In this document: piece after piece, positions 45,401 through 56,689 of the stretch | Layout: each line of letters starts with the position of its first letter | How positions within the stretch are numbered: the first letter of the stretch is position 1 | Assembly (NCBI GenBank): GCA_023053685.1 | Contig: JALIGW010000003.1 | Location: forward strand, 146,062,665 to 146,126,664 | Length of the DNA: 64,000 nucleotides | Direction of reading: 5' to 3' | From: Diadophis punctatus similis | Lineage: Eukaryota > Chordata > Lepidosauria > Squamata > Dipsadidae | Made by a program: the position numbers and the translations under genes | The notes under the pieces: model-generated | Seen by the model: the letters and a program-made list of their open reading frames with translations, nothing else | Database searches by the model: none | What the model was told of the DNA's origin: nothing

Positions 45401-45817
45401 TGTTGACAGAATCCACTTTTATTAAAGTTTGTTGCAAAATCAAAACCAGAAGCACACACAGATGACTGATTCAGCTGGATTCAATAACTTATTTATAAAC
45501 ATAATAATATATATATATTTACAATACCATTTGCAGAGTTCTTCTTCAATGTAGCAACAGTTAAAAATAAAACACAAGCAGCTTCTAGTTCAGAGTTCAG
45601 AGAGGACAGAGAGCACAGAGTGGAGCCTTAAGCTTAAGCTTAAGGCTTAATACTTAAGCTTAAGTATTCAGTTTTGATTCTCTGCACAGACTCAGAAGTG
45701 ATTAGCTCCTATTGGCTGATTCAGTTGCCATGCCTATTCATTGGCTGACCTTGTTAACATGGGCTCTCCCAGTTCATGAATATCTTAACAACTTTCCCAT
45801 TCCAAGAAATTCTAACA
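45401..45817 (-). mobile_element. Candidate LTR with CCAAT boxes and palindromic core
   Basis: On the minus strand the segment runs TGTTAGAATTTCTTGG ... ATTCTGTCAACA, so its termini are TGTT...AACA. Two CCAAT boxes (CAGCCAATGAAT and CAGCCAATAGGAGC) precede a region with two perfect 20-bp palindromes. A polyadenylation signal AATAAA lies near 45417-45423. No clear target duplication was found and no adjacent retroviral genes, so this remains a candidate. Confidence 0.45.
45626..45668. repeat. Two adjacent perfect 20-bp palindromes rich in AAGCTT
   Basis: CCTTAAGCTTAAGCTTAAGG (45626-45645) and AATACTTAAGCTTAAGTATT (45649-45668) are each their own reverse complement, separated by three bases. 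Confidence 0.97.
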
Positions 45818-46856
45818 TCCAATATATCCTCCTCCTCTCCATCTTCCACTCCTCTTCCATGCATCTTGAAGAGCCCCCTCTTTCTTCTGTACTCAGAGTG
45901 GCCAGAAAGAGAGGGGTTTTCTTCCCTTTCCCATCTCTTTCTTCAGATTCAGAGTGGCAAGAAGGGGCAGTACTTCCCTTTCCTTTCTTTGCTCTCTATC
46001 ATTAAAGGCCCTTCTGCTGGACCTCATGAGAGACCTGCAGATTTAGCACTCTCTCATTCTGGTGACACAATCTCTTCTAATCAGGAAAGAAGCAGAAGTG
46101 GGATGCTGAGGTCAGTAAGGCCATGGTTATGGTATTGAACCAGGAAGGAAGGTTTCCCCCCACCTCCCCAGCATAGTTGGAAACTGAAAACAAAAGGCCA
46201 CTGGAAATGTCCAGTAAACTTGGCATTCAGTTTGCCCGGTTCTCACACAGATGAGCAATTTGCAGTAGAAAGCCAAAAATGATCTCTGATAATGATGGGA
46301 GGGCCACAATGGTTTGTTGGAGGCCTTGACATGACCTCACTGTGAATCTCTTAGGTGTTAGGAGAGCCAAGTATCCTGACCACCTTACATATTTTAGATT
46401 ATTTATTTATTTAGGAAATAAGATTACTAAAGCTAGGTAATGTTATTCCTGCCATGACTTCATGGCATAAAAATCCCAGAATTACTCCCACTAGGATTGG
46501 TGGCAGATCTTTTTTTAAAAAACCTTTAGATGAGAAGGTCATCAAATTAATTGGGACTTATATTTGGATGGATACATATAATATGATTTTGGACATGTTT
46601 ACTCAGAAATAAGTCCCACTGAATTGTAGCTTCCGGATATCTTGTACACGGGACTAAAATAATCTATGTATCATCTTCTTCACATTTGTTCCATTTGGTT
46701 TGCACTGCATTCACTGAGTTTATGTGGGAAGGACTTTCTTGTATGATGCAACAAAGTATTTTGTTTTTCAGCCTGCTTGTTTCAGAGCCTGATTAGAACT
46801 GAAAAAATGCCCTGCTTGAGATCACTCAGGTAGCTTCCATGCCTAAAGACTAGATT
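45818..46856. other. No recognised feature
   Basis: A pyrimidine-rich stretch (45828-46000) lies next to the candidate LTR and could be element interior, but no frame is recognisable. The rest is AT-rich. Confidence 0.4.
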
Positions 46857-46932
46857 TTCCCACGCACATGCGTGCGATAGCGCGTGCGCGCACTATTTCA
46901 GCACCCGAGGAAAAAAAGGTTCGCCATCACTG
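46857..46932. mobile_element. hAT fragment, CAGTGATGGCGAACC family (copy 3)
   Basis: Only the right 76 bp remain: CATGCGTGCGATAGCG, GCGCACTATTTCAGCACCCG and the terminal AAAGGTTCGCCATCACTG. Confidence 0.85.
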
Positions 46933-47411
46933 GTATAGGATACAGCACAAGTGTCATTACATAAATAAAAAATCAGGTTGGAAAGAAATGTAAAGTTTGC
47001 TTTTTATACTGGAAAGATATAGGACTGGTGCCGTTGGTTAATTGGATGGAGCAGCTGGCAGTAACCTTACTGAATGTATAAATGAAATAAAAGAAAGTAG
47101 TGCTGCAAGAACATTTGGAATATGCTCAAAATTCAAAATGTGTTAGAAAGATGGCGGTAAAAGTAAAACTTAACAGAGAGAAATAGATATCTTCTTAAAT
47201 TTAAAAAGTCAGTACCAGACAGTAATAGAAGCATGGTTGACTAAGCATAATATTGTTGGAGATGCATTTGTGGGCAAATGGACTCATACCCCTCTATTAA
47301 AAACACATTATCAACACAACCTCAGTTTTATCTGAAAAATCCTATTAGTGGAAAGCATTGTGATAAATGAGTATAAGTCAAGGGCCAGTAAGTATTCTCT
47401 CTGTCTCCTAC
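46933..47411. other. No recognised feature
   Basis: AT-rich sequence. A motif such as LTHYQHN-like fragments near 47260 hints at decayed L1 but is too weak to call. Confidence 0.35.
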
Positions 47412-47777
<366 letters not shown>

Positions 47778-48939
47778 TCTATCATCTATTTCTATCATTT
47801 ATCTATCATCTATCTATTTAACACACTTATATGGGTCCCCCACTTACACATAGCAGGTGGCTTAGATATATCATTAAAATTAAAATTCCACAATGTAAAA
47901 ATTCCCTAACCCTCTCCACTTTCACTTCCTCTGTGGAAGCAAGCACAATGATGCCAGCCACTTGATCAGCTCTGGTCAGCCTGAGGTCCCAGACCTGCTG
48001 ACAGAAGCATGTCTTCAAGATCTTCCAGAAAAATTTCAAAGTGGAGGCCTAAGAATAAACTAGAAGAAGATGGGTTATAACTTGTTGGAGTGTTCTTTTA
48101 TCTGCTAGTTCATTGAAGTATTGTTTTACAATTAAAATTGTAAACCACTTGGGAAATAAATAGTGGTAAATAAACAAGTGTTGATCAATTAAGTACAATT
48201 TAAAACTCCCTTCTAAAGAAGAAAAATGCATAGCAATGATCTGTATATTAGGTAGAAGTAATGTTTTCCACAATTCCAAATAATTTATTCGAAAGCATTG
48301 ATGACAGTTTAATCCCTGATGTGAATATGTAGATTAAATGTCTACTCTATGAAATGCCAGTGCTAATATATATGTTGTAAAAAAAGCCTCTAATATTCAT
48401 TAACTAAAATCCATTTCTCATACATTGTGCTCGATGTAGATGCCTAACTACAATATACATGTATATCATAATCCATTCTTGAAATCACATTAAAGACTGA
48501 TTGATCTGAAAATCAACTGGCAAATGAAAGACTCTTCCTAACTAATATCATGGCATGTGTATTTTGTCCATCTGCATTTCCTTACATTCAAAATATCTTA
48601 AGAAACAATATTCTCCATAGATCTTTTTGTTACATTTAGAGAGTCTCATGAGTTTTAATTATAGGATTTTAGATCTTGCCTTAACGACTTCTAATTATAG
48701 GATTTTACATTAGTAAACATTGGGGTCATTACTGCAACAAGAAAACAAATACTACATAACATTAAACTACTGGCTCAATTTTGTATGATTAACTGTTGCA
48801 TAGTATGACTCAAACAAGCTAAGAATAGATAAAGTACAATAAATATACATATTCATAGTCTATTTATTTAATTTTCGTATCATAGGCATCTTTTGCTTTA
48901 TATGTAGTCCTTGATAAAAATGACAGTAGATCATGCTTC
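47778..48939. other. No firm feature
   Basis: The part at 47880-48055 is moderately GC-rich and contains a 70-codon minus-strand frame that I do not recognise. The remainder is AT-rich. Confidence 0.4.
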
Positions 48940-48947
48940 ACCTAAAC

Positions 48948-49553
48948 CTGCAGCCCAGGGGTGGGTTCCACTTACCTTCGCCACCGGTTTGCATTGCAAC
49001 GTTTCGCGTGCACTCACTACGCTTGCGCGCACACACACGTCCCGTCGTGCAATTCTGCTTCTGTGCATGCTCAGTAGCTATAATTACTCCGAAACACAGC
49101 TGAGGAGCTGATCAGCTGTGCTTCGGGCAAAGGAATAAAGGTAAGTATAAACCCAGGGGCGGACGGGAGGGCCCTTTTTCAAGCAGCAGCAGCAGCAGAG
49201 GAAAAAACTTCCAAACAGTAAAAAAAAATTCAGAAAAAATTCCCAAAAAAAGATGGCACCTACGGACCGGCACCAACGAAACCGGATCAGTGACGCCATC
49301 GTCACCAGCGGGTCGCTACCAGTTCGGGCGATCCAGCCCGAACTGGGAGGAACCCACCCCTGCAGCAGCCCCTAAACCTTTTGGGTACTGGGGACCGGTT
49401 CCGTGAAGAGAGGTTTTTCCGTGGACCGGAGGGGGCATGGTTTTGTGTGCTGCCTGCATCCTGCAGATGGGACTTCGCTTGTTTGCGAAGTCCCTGGTTC
49501 CTGGCATGCTGCAGCCCGATGACAATCCTTGGACTGGGAGTTGGGGACCCCTG
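48948..49553. mobile_element. hAT MITE, CAGGGTCCCCAACTCC family (copy 2), split by another hAT
   Basis: The right end is GGACTGGGAGTTGGGGACCCCTG (last 20 bases diagnostic). The left end, CTGCAGCC, is separated from the rest by the insertion at 48956-49362. The flanks ACCTAAAC (48940-48947) and ACCTAAAC (49554-49561) are an exact 8-bp duplication that only makes sense if the inner element is removed. Shared internal GGTTTTTCCGTGG and GGCATGGTTTTGTGTG blocks match the 13.4-kb copy in inverse. Confidence 0.92.
48956..49362. mobile_element. hAT element, CAGGGGTGGGTTCC family (copy 1)
   Basis: The ends CAGGGGTGGGTTCCACTTAC and GGAGGAACCCACCCCTG are inverted repeats. The flanks CTGCAGCC (48948-48955) and CAGCAGCC (49363-49370) match at 7 of 8. 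The body has GCGCGCACACACACGTCCC, CAGCTGAGGAGCTGATCAGC and AAAGATGGCACC blocks shared with 58116-58496 in inverse orientation. Confidence 0.93.
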
Positions 49554-49698
49554 ACCTAAACAACAGTGACATTTTTTTTTATTTGCAGTTGTGGGCACAG
49601 ATTAAAACTTCACACAGATCAGAAGATGCTTGATAGCAATTTAACAAAGAACAAAATTCATGAAAAACAATCAGATTTCACAATCCAACATGTATATT

Positions 49699-49714
49699 GA
49701 AAACTATTCCTGTC
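49699..49714. repeat. L1 target-site duplication, left copy
   Basis: GAAAACTATTCCTGTC, exactly repeated at 53408-53423. Confidence 0.95.
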
Positions 49715-49715
49715 T

Positions 49716-52505
49716 GTAGTAATATATGTACAAAAAGAGATTGAGTCTAAAGAAATAAAAGTAGACTCCAAAGGAAGATATATAATGGTGGAAATTGAAA
49801 TAGGGGGAGAAAAAATATTATTAGTAAATATATACGCACCCAATCAAAAGCAAAAAAACTTCTATCAAAAGATACATGAGAAATTAATGACAACTAAATA
49901 TAAAAATATATGTTTACTAGGGGATTTTAATGGTATAATAGATCCAAAAAGAGACTACATAACAGGGAAAAACAAAAAAAATAACAAAAATACACTACCA
50001 ACTACATTCAAGGACATGATAGAGGAGTTGAATTTGACAGATACATGGCGATTATTGCACCCTAAAGACAAACAATATACATTTCATTCAATACCACATC
50101 AATCCTTTTCAAGAATAGACATGGTCTGGACAAATAAAGAAATATGCAAGAACATAGCGTCGGTGGAGATAGCCCCAAACATATGGGCAGACCATAGCCC
50201 CTTAATAGTAATATGGAAAGGGAAAAAGAAAGGAATAAGGAGATGGACTTTGAACACAAAAATACTCCAAGAAGTTGAATACATACAAACAATTACCAAA
50301 GAAATAAAATTATTTATGAAAGAGAATAAGAAACAGCCTACAACCATACAAAACTTATGGGATACATTAAAAGCATATATAAGGGGAATTACAATTGCCT
50401 ATATGGCAAAGAAAAATAGAGAAAAATGGCAGGAATACAATGAAAAAATAAAGGATATTCAGCAGTTAGAAAAAAGACTGCAAAAAGAACCAAAGGAAGA
50501 GAATACACATAAATTATTAATGGAAACGAGACATAAATTGAATTTAATTGAACAACAGGAATATTTGAAGGATATTAGGCTTACAAAACAAACATTCTTT
50601 GAAACAGCAAATAAACCCGGTAGATGGCTAGCTTATAAAATTAAAAAGGAAAAAAGCAATAGAATTATAAATCAACTGATAGACACAAATGGGGAAATAC
50701 AACACTCAGACGAAAAAATAAAAGAAATTGCAACAGAATACTATAGAGACTTATACAGACAGGACCCAGTGGAACTAAATAAAATAAAAGAATATTTAAA
50801 GGAAATTAGTATGCCGCAAATAGAGGAAATTGATAAGGAAATGTTAAACAGGGATATTACAATACAAGAAATTCAAAATGCAATTCAAAAACAAAACAAC
50901 AATAAAACACCAGGACCGGATGGATTTCCAGGGGAATATTACAAAAAAATGAGTACAATACTAGAGGATACTCTATTAGAGCTATATAATGAAGCATTAA
51001 CAGGAGCTAGGATACCAAATACATGGAGGGAAACATATATCACCACGATCATGAAAGAAGGTACCGAGAAAAATCATATACAAAACTACAGACCAATTTC
51101 GTTGTTGAACACAGATTATAAAATTTTTATGACAATTATGGCAGAAAGAACCAAAAAAATACTAAATAAAATTATCTATTCGGATCAAAATGGATTTTTA
51201 CCAATGCGGCAGATAAAAAACAATACAAGAATCGTCTTAAATATATTGGAATATTACGAAGCGCATCCAGACAAGCAGGTCGCCCTAGCTTTCCTGGATG
51301 CGCAAAAAGCGTTCGACAACGTAAATTGGCAGTATATGATAGGTTTGATCAAAGAGATGAAATTTGGCGACAAATTTGAAAAAATTATAGAAACAATCTA
51401 CACCTCCCAGTCAGCCAAGATTATGATAAATGGGGATATGACACAATCATTCCGGATCTTTAAAGGAGTACGTCAGGGATGTCCGATGTCACCTCTGCTC
51501 TTTATCTTAACATTGGAAACATTACTAAACAAAATTTGAAATAATAAGGATATTAAGGGAACAAAGATTAGAAACCAGGAGTATAAATTACAGGCATTTG
51601 CCGATGATCTCGTATTCTTTATAGAAGAACCAATTGAAACAGGGCAAAAACTGATTAAAGAGATAGAGGAATACGGAGAATTGGCAGGATTGAAAATCAA
51701 TAAACAAAAAACTAAACTATTAACAAAAAATATGACAATAAAACAAAAAGATGAATTGGAAGAGAAATTAGGCTTACAAACAACCAAAACAATTAAACAT
51801 CTAGGGATAATACTAACAAATAGATGTTCATCTATTAAAAAAGACAATTATGACAAATTAGTAAACCAAACAAGATTAGAATTAGAAAAATGGAAAAAAT
51901 TACAGTTATCATTATTAGGGCGTATAGCTGCAATTAAAATGAGTATACTGCCAAAATTTTTATACCTATTCCAAACAGTTCCGATCAAATTAGAGACTAA
52001 ATTTTTTACTAATTTGAATAAAATTATATCTAAATTTATATGGCAAAACAAAAAGCCAAGAATCAAATTAGCGAATTTACAGGATGATAAGAGCAGAGGT
52101 GGTCTAGGGCTCCCTGACTGGAAACTTTACTACAAAGCAGCATCCTTGGCGTGGATAAAAGAATGGATAAACTTAACTAACAAAAGAATACTAACACTAG
52201 AGGGCCACGACCTACAAATGGGATGGCATGCTTACATATGGAGAGATGGAACTAAGCCACAACTTAGCTTCAACCAACACCTAATTAGAAAATCTTTGTT
52301 AAAAACATGGTATGAAATCAAAAAGAAGAACTACATGAAAATCCCCAAATGGCTTTCAATTATAGAAGCCATGACCTACCCCAACCTAATTGATATAACC
52401 AAAGCAGCAAAATATAGCGATATATTAGATCTGACAGGGAAATTAAAAAGTAGAGAACAATTGGCGGAACAAAATATAAATATTGATTGGTTGACTTACA
52501 ATTAA
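49716..52505 (+). pseudogene. L1 ORF2: endonuclease (partial) and reverse transcriptase
   Basis: The frame is open from the left boundary. Counting from the first ATG (49785), NIYAPN is at residues 15-20, GDFN at 46-49, SRID at 109-112 and DHSP at 136-139, which are conserved endonuclease motifs; the N-terminal part is missing. RT motifs are TPGPDGFPGEYYK near 373, FLDAQKAFDNV near 502 with the first catalytic Asp, and GVRQGCPMSPLLF near 561. A TGA at 51537-51539 interrupts at residue 585. The same frame continues, with the catalytic FADDL at 51597-51611, and stays open to 52505. The protein nicks target DNA and reverse transcribes L1 RNA in the nucleus. A CGA-to-TGA change would explain the stop (inference). 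Confidence 0.93.
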
Positions 52506-53253
52506 AAACTCGACACAAAAAAGATACTGAGGGATGGGTATAGAAATGGAAATGCAAAAACTGGATAAAATTTTGATTGGCCCGGACGAAAAAATAATAT
52601 CAAAACTATATAAATATCTGCTGGAATTTGATAAAATGGAGGAAATTGTCAAGGAACCCATGATAGCATGGGCAAAAAACGTAGGCCACAACATACACTT
52701 AGCTGACTGGGAGAAAACATGGAATATAAACTGCAAAATAACTAAGTCAACAGCATATAAAGAGAATTATTATAAAATGTTTTATAGATGGCATTTAGCT
52801 CCATCAAGATTGGCCAAAATATACCCAAAAATGAATTCGGCTTGCTGGAAATGTAAAAAAGACGTAGGTACCTTCTTTCATGCGTGGTGGTTGTGTCCCG
52901 AAGCAAAGGGCTACTGGAAAAAAGTGCATGCCTGGTTACAAGAAATTACTGAGAGAACAATGGAATTTACCCCAGAATTTTTCCTTCTGGGGATAATGGA
53001 AAAACAACATCCAAAAAATATACAATATTTAATACTACATATTACAACTGCGGCAAGAATAACATATGCACAATATTGGAAAGACAATCAAATCCCACCA
53101 GAAAATATACTAATGGACAAAATATATAGATGTGCCGAAATGGACATGCTGACTATTCAACTCAAAGGACAATGCGACTCAGAATACTACAAAACATGGA
53201 CTAGATGGTACAACTGGACTAAAAAAAAGAGGAAAGACTGTGTGACAACGTGA
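52506..53253 (+). pseudogene. L1 ORF2 C-terminal domain, frame-shifted
   Basis: After 52500 two small frame changes occur within about 35 bases (a short readable LKTRHKKDTEG block lies between them). From 52534 the frame is open for 239 residues. It contains AYKENYYKMFYRWHLAPSRL and the Cys-rich motif CWKCKKDVGTFFHAWWLC (CX2C, then HX4C), which binds nucleic acid in L1 proteins, and LILHITTAARITYAQYWK. The stop at 53251-53253 looks like the natural end, because the polyadenylated 3' UTR follows. The 37.9-kb L1 has the same domain at a lower identity. Confidence 0.92.
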
Positions 53254-53407
53254 GAAGAAAACAAAGACAGAAGAGACTGTAAATTTATGATTTAATGTGC
53301 ATAATTGAGATATAACAATGTTGTAAAAACGGGTGTAGATCTGTATCAAAATATTCAGATGTTTAATGAAGAAAAATAATAAAAAAAAATTAAAAAAAAA
53401 AAAGAAA

Positions 53408-53423
53408 GAAAACTATTCCTGTC
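53408..53423. repeat. L1 target-site duplication, right copy
   Basis: GAAAACTATTCCTGTC directly after the A-rich tail. Confidence 0.95.
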
Positions 53424-54156
53424 AATCTGGAAATCAGATCCAATGACTTGTAAAAGTGATTTGAATAGTGTAACAGTTTATGATTTTCCCCCCAGAAATT
53501 TTGCTAGACTGATCTTTTCATTTTAAAAAAAAGTTCGGTGCCTGAGTCAGCCAAAGCATCTGCCGATAAATGGAAAATTAGCTTTGCATTCCAGGTACGA
53601 TCCAAAAATATAAATCTATGTGCAATAATCATAATTTGAGCAGATGCACAGGTTTTCCTAGTAATTTCCCTTAGGGAGCACCAAGTTGGAGAAAATAGCT
53701 TAATGCAATAGTCTAATTCCACTTTTCAAAACAGAATTAAAAAAATTCATGAAAATTTTCTTGTATTTTTGAAAAGTAGTGTTCTGCCTTTATATTTGTA
53801 TTATAAATGAGAAAATCGTGACATTCAAAGCTTGTTGAATAAATCATGTGCAAAGAAGAGACAAATATGACAAAATTGTTTTGAACACCATCTTTACATA
53901 ATATAGCTAAATACCTTTGTTTTGATTAAGTTTGTTCAGATTTTGCTAGGCCAAAGCAAAAATAATAAAATAGTGCTCATAGTTAGATTCCCTGGTCAAC
54001 ATTTATTTCTGGATGTTAGTAGGCTGTAAGATTTTTTTCAAAAATAAACTTTAACACTTCCTGATGTCAATGTGTTTACTTACAGTATAATAAACAGATG
54101 ATTCTCATGACTCAATGGTACTCATGTTTACCTAGAAATAATAAGGTTTTCTTACA
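53424..54156. other. No recognised feature
   Basis: AT-rich sequence between the L1 and an inverted-repeat element; no motif. Confidence 0.45.
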
Positions 54157-54859
54157 TCCTCTTTTTGCCCCCCAAAAGAGGGTGGAAATGTTGGTGCGTC
54201 TTATACACCGAATACAGCCATTTTTGGCCTCCCGAAGCCCCACCCCCGCATTTCATTTTTGCGAAAAATGGGTCTTTTTTGCAAAAAATGGGGGCTTTTT
54301 GCCTTCCCCCACCCCCTAGGAGGCTCTGCAGGCTTCTCAAACCCTCTGCATGCCCTGTTTTTGCAAAAAAATAACCGAGCGTTTTTCTGGCCGTTTTTCA
54401 CAAAAATTGGGTGTTTTGCCTTCTAATTACCCCATCTAGCATAACTGGAGGAGGAATTCTGGGAGTTGAAGTCCACTAGTCTTAAAGCTGTCAAGTTTGA
54501 AGACCCCTGGGTTAGGGGTTAGGGGTGCAAGGGTCTTCAAACTTGGCAAGTTTAAGACTTGTGGACTTCAACTCCCATTCCTGAGCTAGCATGACTGGAG
54601 GAGGAATTCTGGGAGTTGAAGTCCACAAGTCTTAAAGCTGTCAAGTTTGAAGTTTGTAAAAAGTGTACATGGTTGTAAAAAAGTATACATGGTTGTAAAA
54701 AGTATACATGGTTGTAAAAAGTATTCTGCTACACTGGTATTTTATTAAATAATATATTACTACACCATTTGGTTCAGAATACTTTTTTCCTTGTTTTCCT
54801 CCTCTAAAATCTAGGTGCGTATTATACTCCGGTGCGTTTTATACTCCAAAAATACGGTA
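54157..54859. mobile_element. Inverted-repeat element, TATTTTTCGGAGTATAAGACG family (copy 3)
   Basis: The orientation is inverse to the copies at 14.0 and 27.6 kb. The right end reads GCGTTTTATACTCCAAAAATACGGTA (terminal 20 bases diagnostic). The left end keeps CCCCCCAAAAGAGGGTGG and GTGCGTCTTATACACCGAAT but has lost the outermost repeat. The interior from 54230 to 54420 (GCGAAAAATGGG repeats) differs from the other two copies. Parts of a hairpin MITE lie inside. Confidence 0.8.
54440..54655. mobile_element. Tandem/inverted hairpin MITE arms around a GGGTTA motif
   Basis: Three related arms occur: GAATTCTGGGAGTTGAAGTC (54453), its inverse ACTTGTGGACTTCAACTCCC (about 54557), and GAATTCTGGGAGTTGAAGTC again (54605). 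Between the first two lies GGGTTAGGGGTTAGGGG. The arrangement could be one MITE inserted in another or a duplication of an arm. Confidence 0.8.
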
Positions 54860-55444
54860 TATTAAAATTGATATAAAATCTGGACTATGTCAACTTGGTC
54901 ACACACTCTGACAAATAAGACCACTGTATCAGAGATACAGTATGTACTGTAGGGTTGCCCAGATCAACTTGAATCCAGTCCTTTGGTATAGTATTAATTT
55001 ACTAATTCTTTTCTGTCAAACTATTTGGTTAAAACAAGCGAACAATTTTTATGAGTTATTATATACATCTATATAGTGTACCATTCCCAATCAATTGCAG
55101 TTTTAAGCAACATGTCCTTACAATATATTTTAGCTAGTATCACTAAATATAATTTATTTGATCTGAAATTTTGAACTGAGAATAATAGAAATTGCTAGAT
55201 TCTGTTATTCATACCATACTGAAGTAAATGGTAGATGATGACCATTCCCACTAATCCAGATCCAGGGAAATCTTTATTCTTTTTCATGATACAGTATACA
55301 TTCAAATGTAAATACATCTTTAAGGAGGCTATCTTTGATTCAAAGGAATGGAATTAAATCAGATAATGTTACCTCCTTTATTTGGAATTGGTCTCTCTGA
55401 ATTTACCGTTCCCCTGACATTTTTTTAATGTCATGAATTGATAA
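54860..55444. other. No recognised feature
   Basis: AT-rich sequence without motifs. Confidence 0.4.
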
Positions 55445-55790
55445 ATAAGTTTGGCTAGACCAGGCAGATAAATTAAGAATGATAAATCAGTTGACAGGGT
55501 AAAGGCAGTGAGGGATAAATGGCAGAAATATCAAGTACCGATAAGGAGGAGCAAACAAAATTACTATAAAAGCCAGTGGCAAGAATTAAGACTGTCATGT
55601 TTACAAAATGATGATACAAAATTCCAGAAAGTAGTTTCCCAAGGCAAGAGAGGAATAACTGTGATAATTAGAAGCAGAGGTTTCACCTGAAGTCTGAACA
55701 GACTGGTTTAAAAATGAATTCGAGGGTTTTGGAATATCAAACCAATAGTTAATGGGTACAGATTTATTAATTCATCATTAATATGGCACC
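55445..55790 (+). pseudogene. Non-LTR retrotransposon relic, pre-RT region
   Basis: A 60-codon frame (55508-55690) reads RRSKQNYYKSQWQELRLSCL, then NDDTKFQKVVSQGKRG, the kind of linker found between endonuclease and RT in LINEs. Beyond the stop, WTDWFKNEFEGFWN-like residues can be read with a frame change. The family is uncertain. It probably belongs with the RT fragment at 56.7-57.1 kb, the intervening L2 having landed between them. Confidence 0.5.
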
Positions 55791-55974
55791 CAATAACTGC
55801 TCCACAATCTTCAACTGGTTCAAAATACAGTCGTCTGCATGATTTTGTGCAACTCTAAGTTTGCACATGTGTCACCTCTCCTGCAGGAGCTGCATTGGTT
55901 GCCAACTTGCTTCCAGGTCCAATTCAAGATGCTGGTTTAAAGCCTTGCATGGCTTGGGGCTAGATTATTTGAAG

Positions 55975-56458
55975 CAGAGGTCTCCAACAGAGGTGGGTTT
56001 CAGCAGGTTCTGACCAGTTCTGGAGAACCGGTAGCGGAAATTTTGAGTAGTTTGGAGAACCAGTAAATACCACCTCTGACTGGCCCCACCCCCATCTATT
56101 CTCTGACTCCCGAGTCCCAGCTGATCGGGAGGAAATAGGGATTTTGCAGTAACCTTCCCCTGGAGTGGGAAGGGAATGGAGATTTTGCAGTATCCTTCTC
56201 CTGGAGTGGGGTGGGAATGGAGATTTTACATTATCCTTCCCCTGCCACGCCCACAAAGCAACACCAAGCCCACCAGACCATGCCACGCCCACAGAACCAG
56301 TAGTAAAAAAATTTGAAACCCACCACTGGTCTCCAACCTTGGCAACTTTAAGACTTGTGGATTTCAACTCCCAGAGTTCCTCAGCCAGCTTTGCTGGCTG
56401 AGGAATTCTGGGTGTTGAAGTCCACAAGTCTTAAAGTTTCCACGGTTGGAGACCCGTG
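55975..56458. mobile_element. Hairpin MITE (copy 3) inserted in L2 and split by a hAT element
   Basis: The left end CAGAGGTCTCCAA (55975-55987) resumes after the inner insertion as GTCTCCAACCTTGGCAACTT, and the right end is CACGGTTGGAGACCCGTG. The arms CTTTAAGACTTGTGGATTTC and GTCCACAAGTCTTAAAG are inverted. The flanks ATTTGAAG (55967-55974) and ATTTTAAG (56459-56466) match at 7 of 8. Confidence 0.9.
55988..56328. mobile_element. hAT MITE, CAGTGGTGGGATTCA family (copy 4)
   Basis: The ends CAGAGGTGGGTTTCAGCAGG and TTGAAACCCACCACTG are inverted repeats. The exact duplication GTCTCCAA lies at 55980-55987 and 56329-56336. It carries two to three 41-bp units (GGAATGGAGATTTTGCAGTA core) and is 341 bp, the longest family member here. 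Confidence 0.95.
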
Positions 56459-56689
56459 ATTTTAAGGACCATATTTTCCCAGTTATATCTACTTGACCCA
56501 CCAGAGTGGGGAGACAGCATATGGTATGGGTCCCCCTCTTAAGGAAGTCCATTTAGTGGAGCCAAGAAGAAAAGCCTTTTCCATGGTGGCTCCCTCCCAG
56601 TGGAACATCATCACTGTAAAGCTAAGATTGTCCCCCACCTTAATACTATTTCAAAAAGGTTAGATCAGTCTTTCTCTTCACAATATCTG

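Larger units (their letters stand above)
49715..53407 (+). mobile_element. 5'-truncated L1 LINE insertion, 3.7 kb
   Basis: The element is bounded by an exact 16-bp duplication and ends in an A-rich tail (53385-53407). It begins inside the endonuclease domain, with no 5' UTR or ORF1, so truncation during target-primed reverse transcription is the simple explanation. It contains the remainder of ORF2 and about 150 bp of 3' UTR. The A-rich, C-poor coding strand is typical of L1. Confidence 0.95.
55800..56640 (+). pseudogene. L2-type LINE relic, interrupted by two nested hAT elements
   Basis: The left part (55870-55974) reads LQELHWLPTCFQVQFKMLV and ends GARLFEA/DYL in adjacent frames. The right part (56459-56640) reads DHIFP, RVGRQHMVWVPLLRKS and KPFPWWLPPSG, matching the post-RT region common in L2 elements (HWLP...DYL...GRAFSVAAP). 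Taking out 55975-56458 and one duplication copy joins DYL directly to KDHIF in the same frame. There are several stops, so the copy is old. Confidence 0.7.

Noticed and set aside
47827..48039. A 70-codon minus-strand frame
   Set aside because: It has no recognisable domain and no exon signals; chance is the simplest explanation.
54510..54528. Interstitial telomere from GGGTTAGGGGTTAGGGG
   Set aside because: Two imperfect units at a MITE junction are too few to indicate a telomere fusion.
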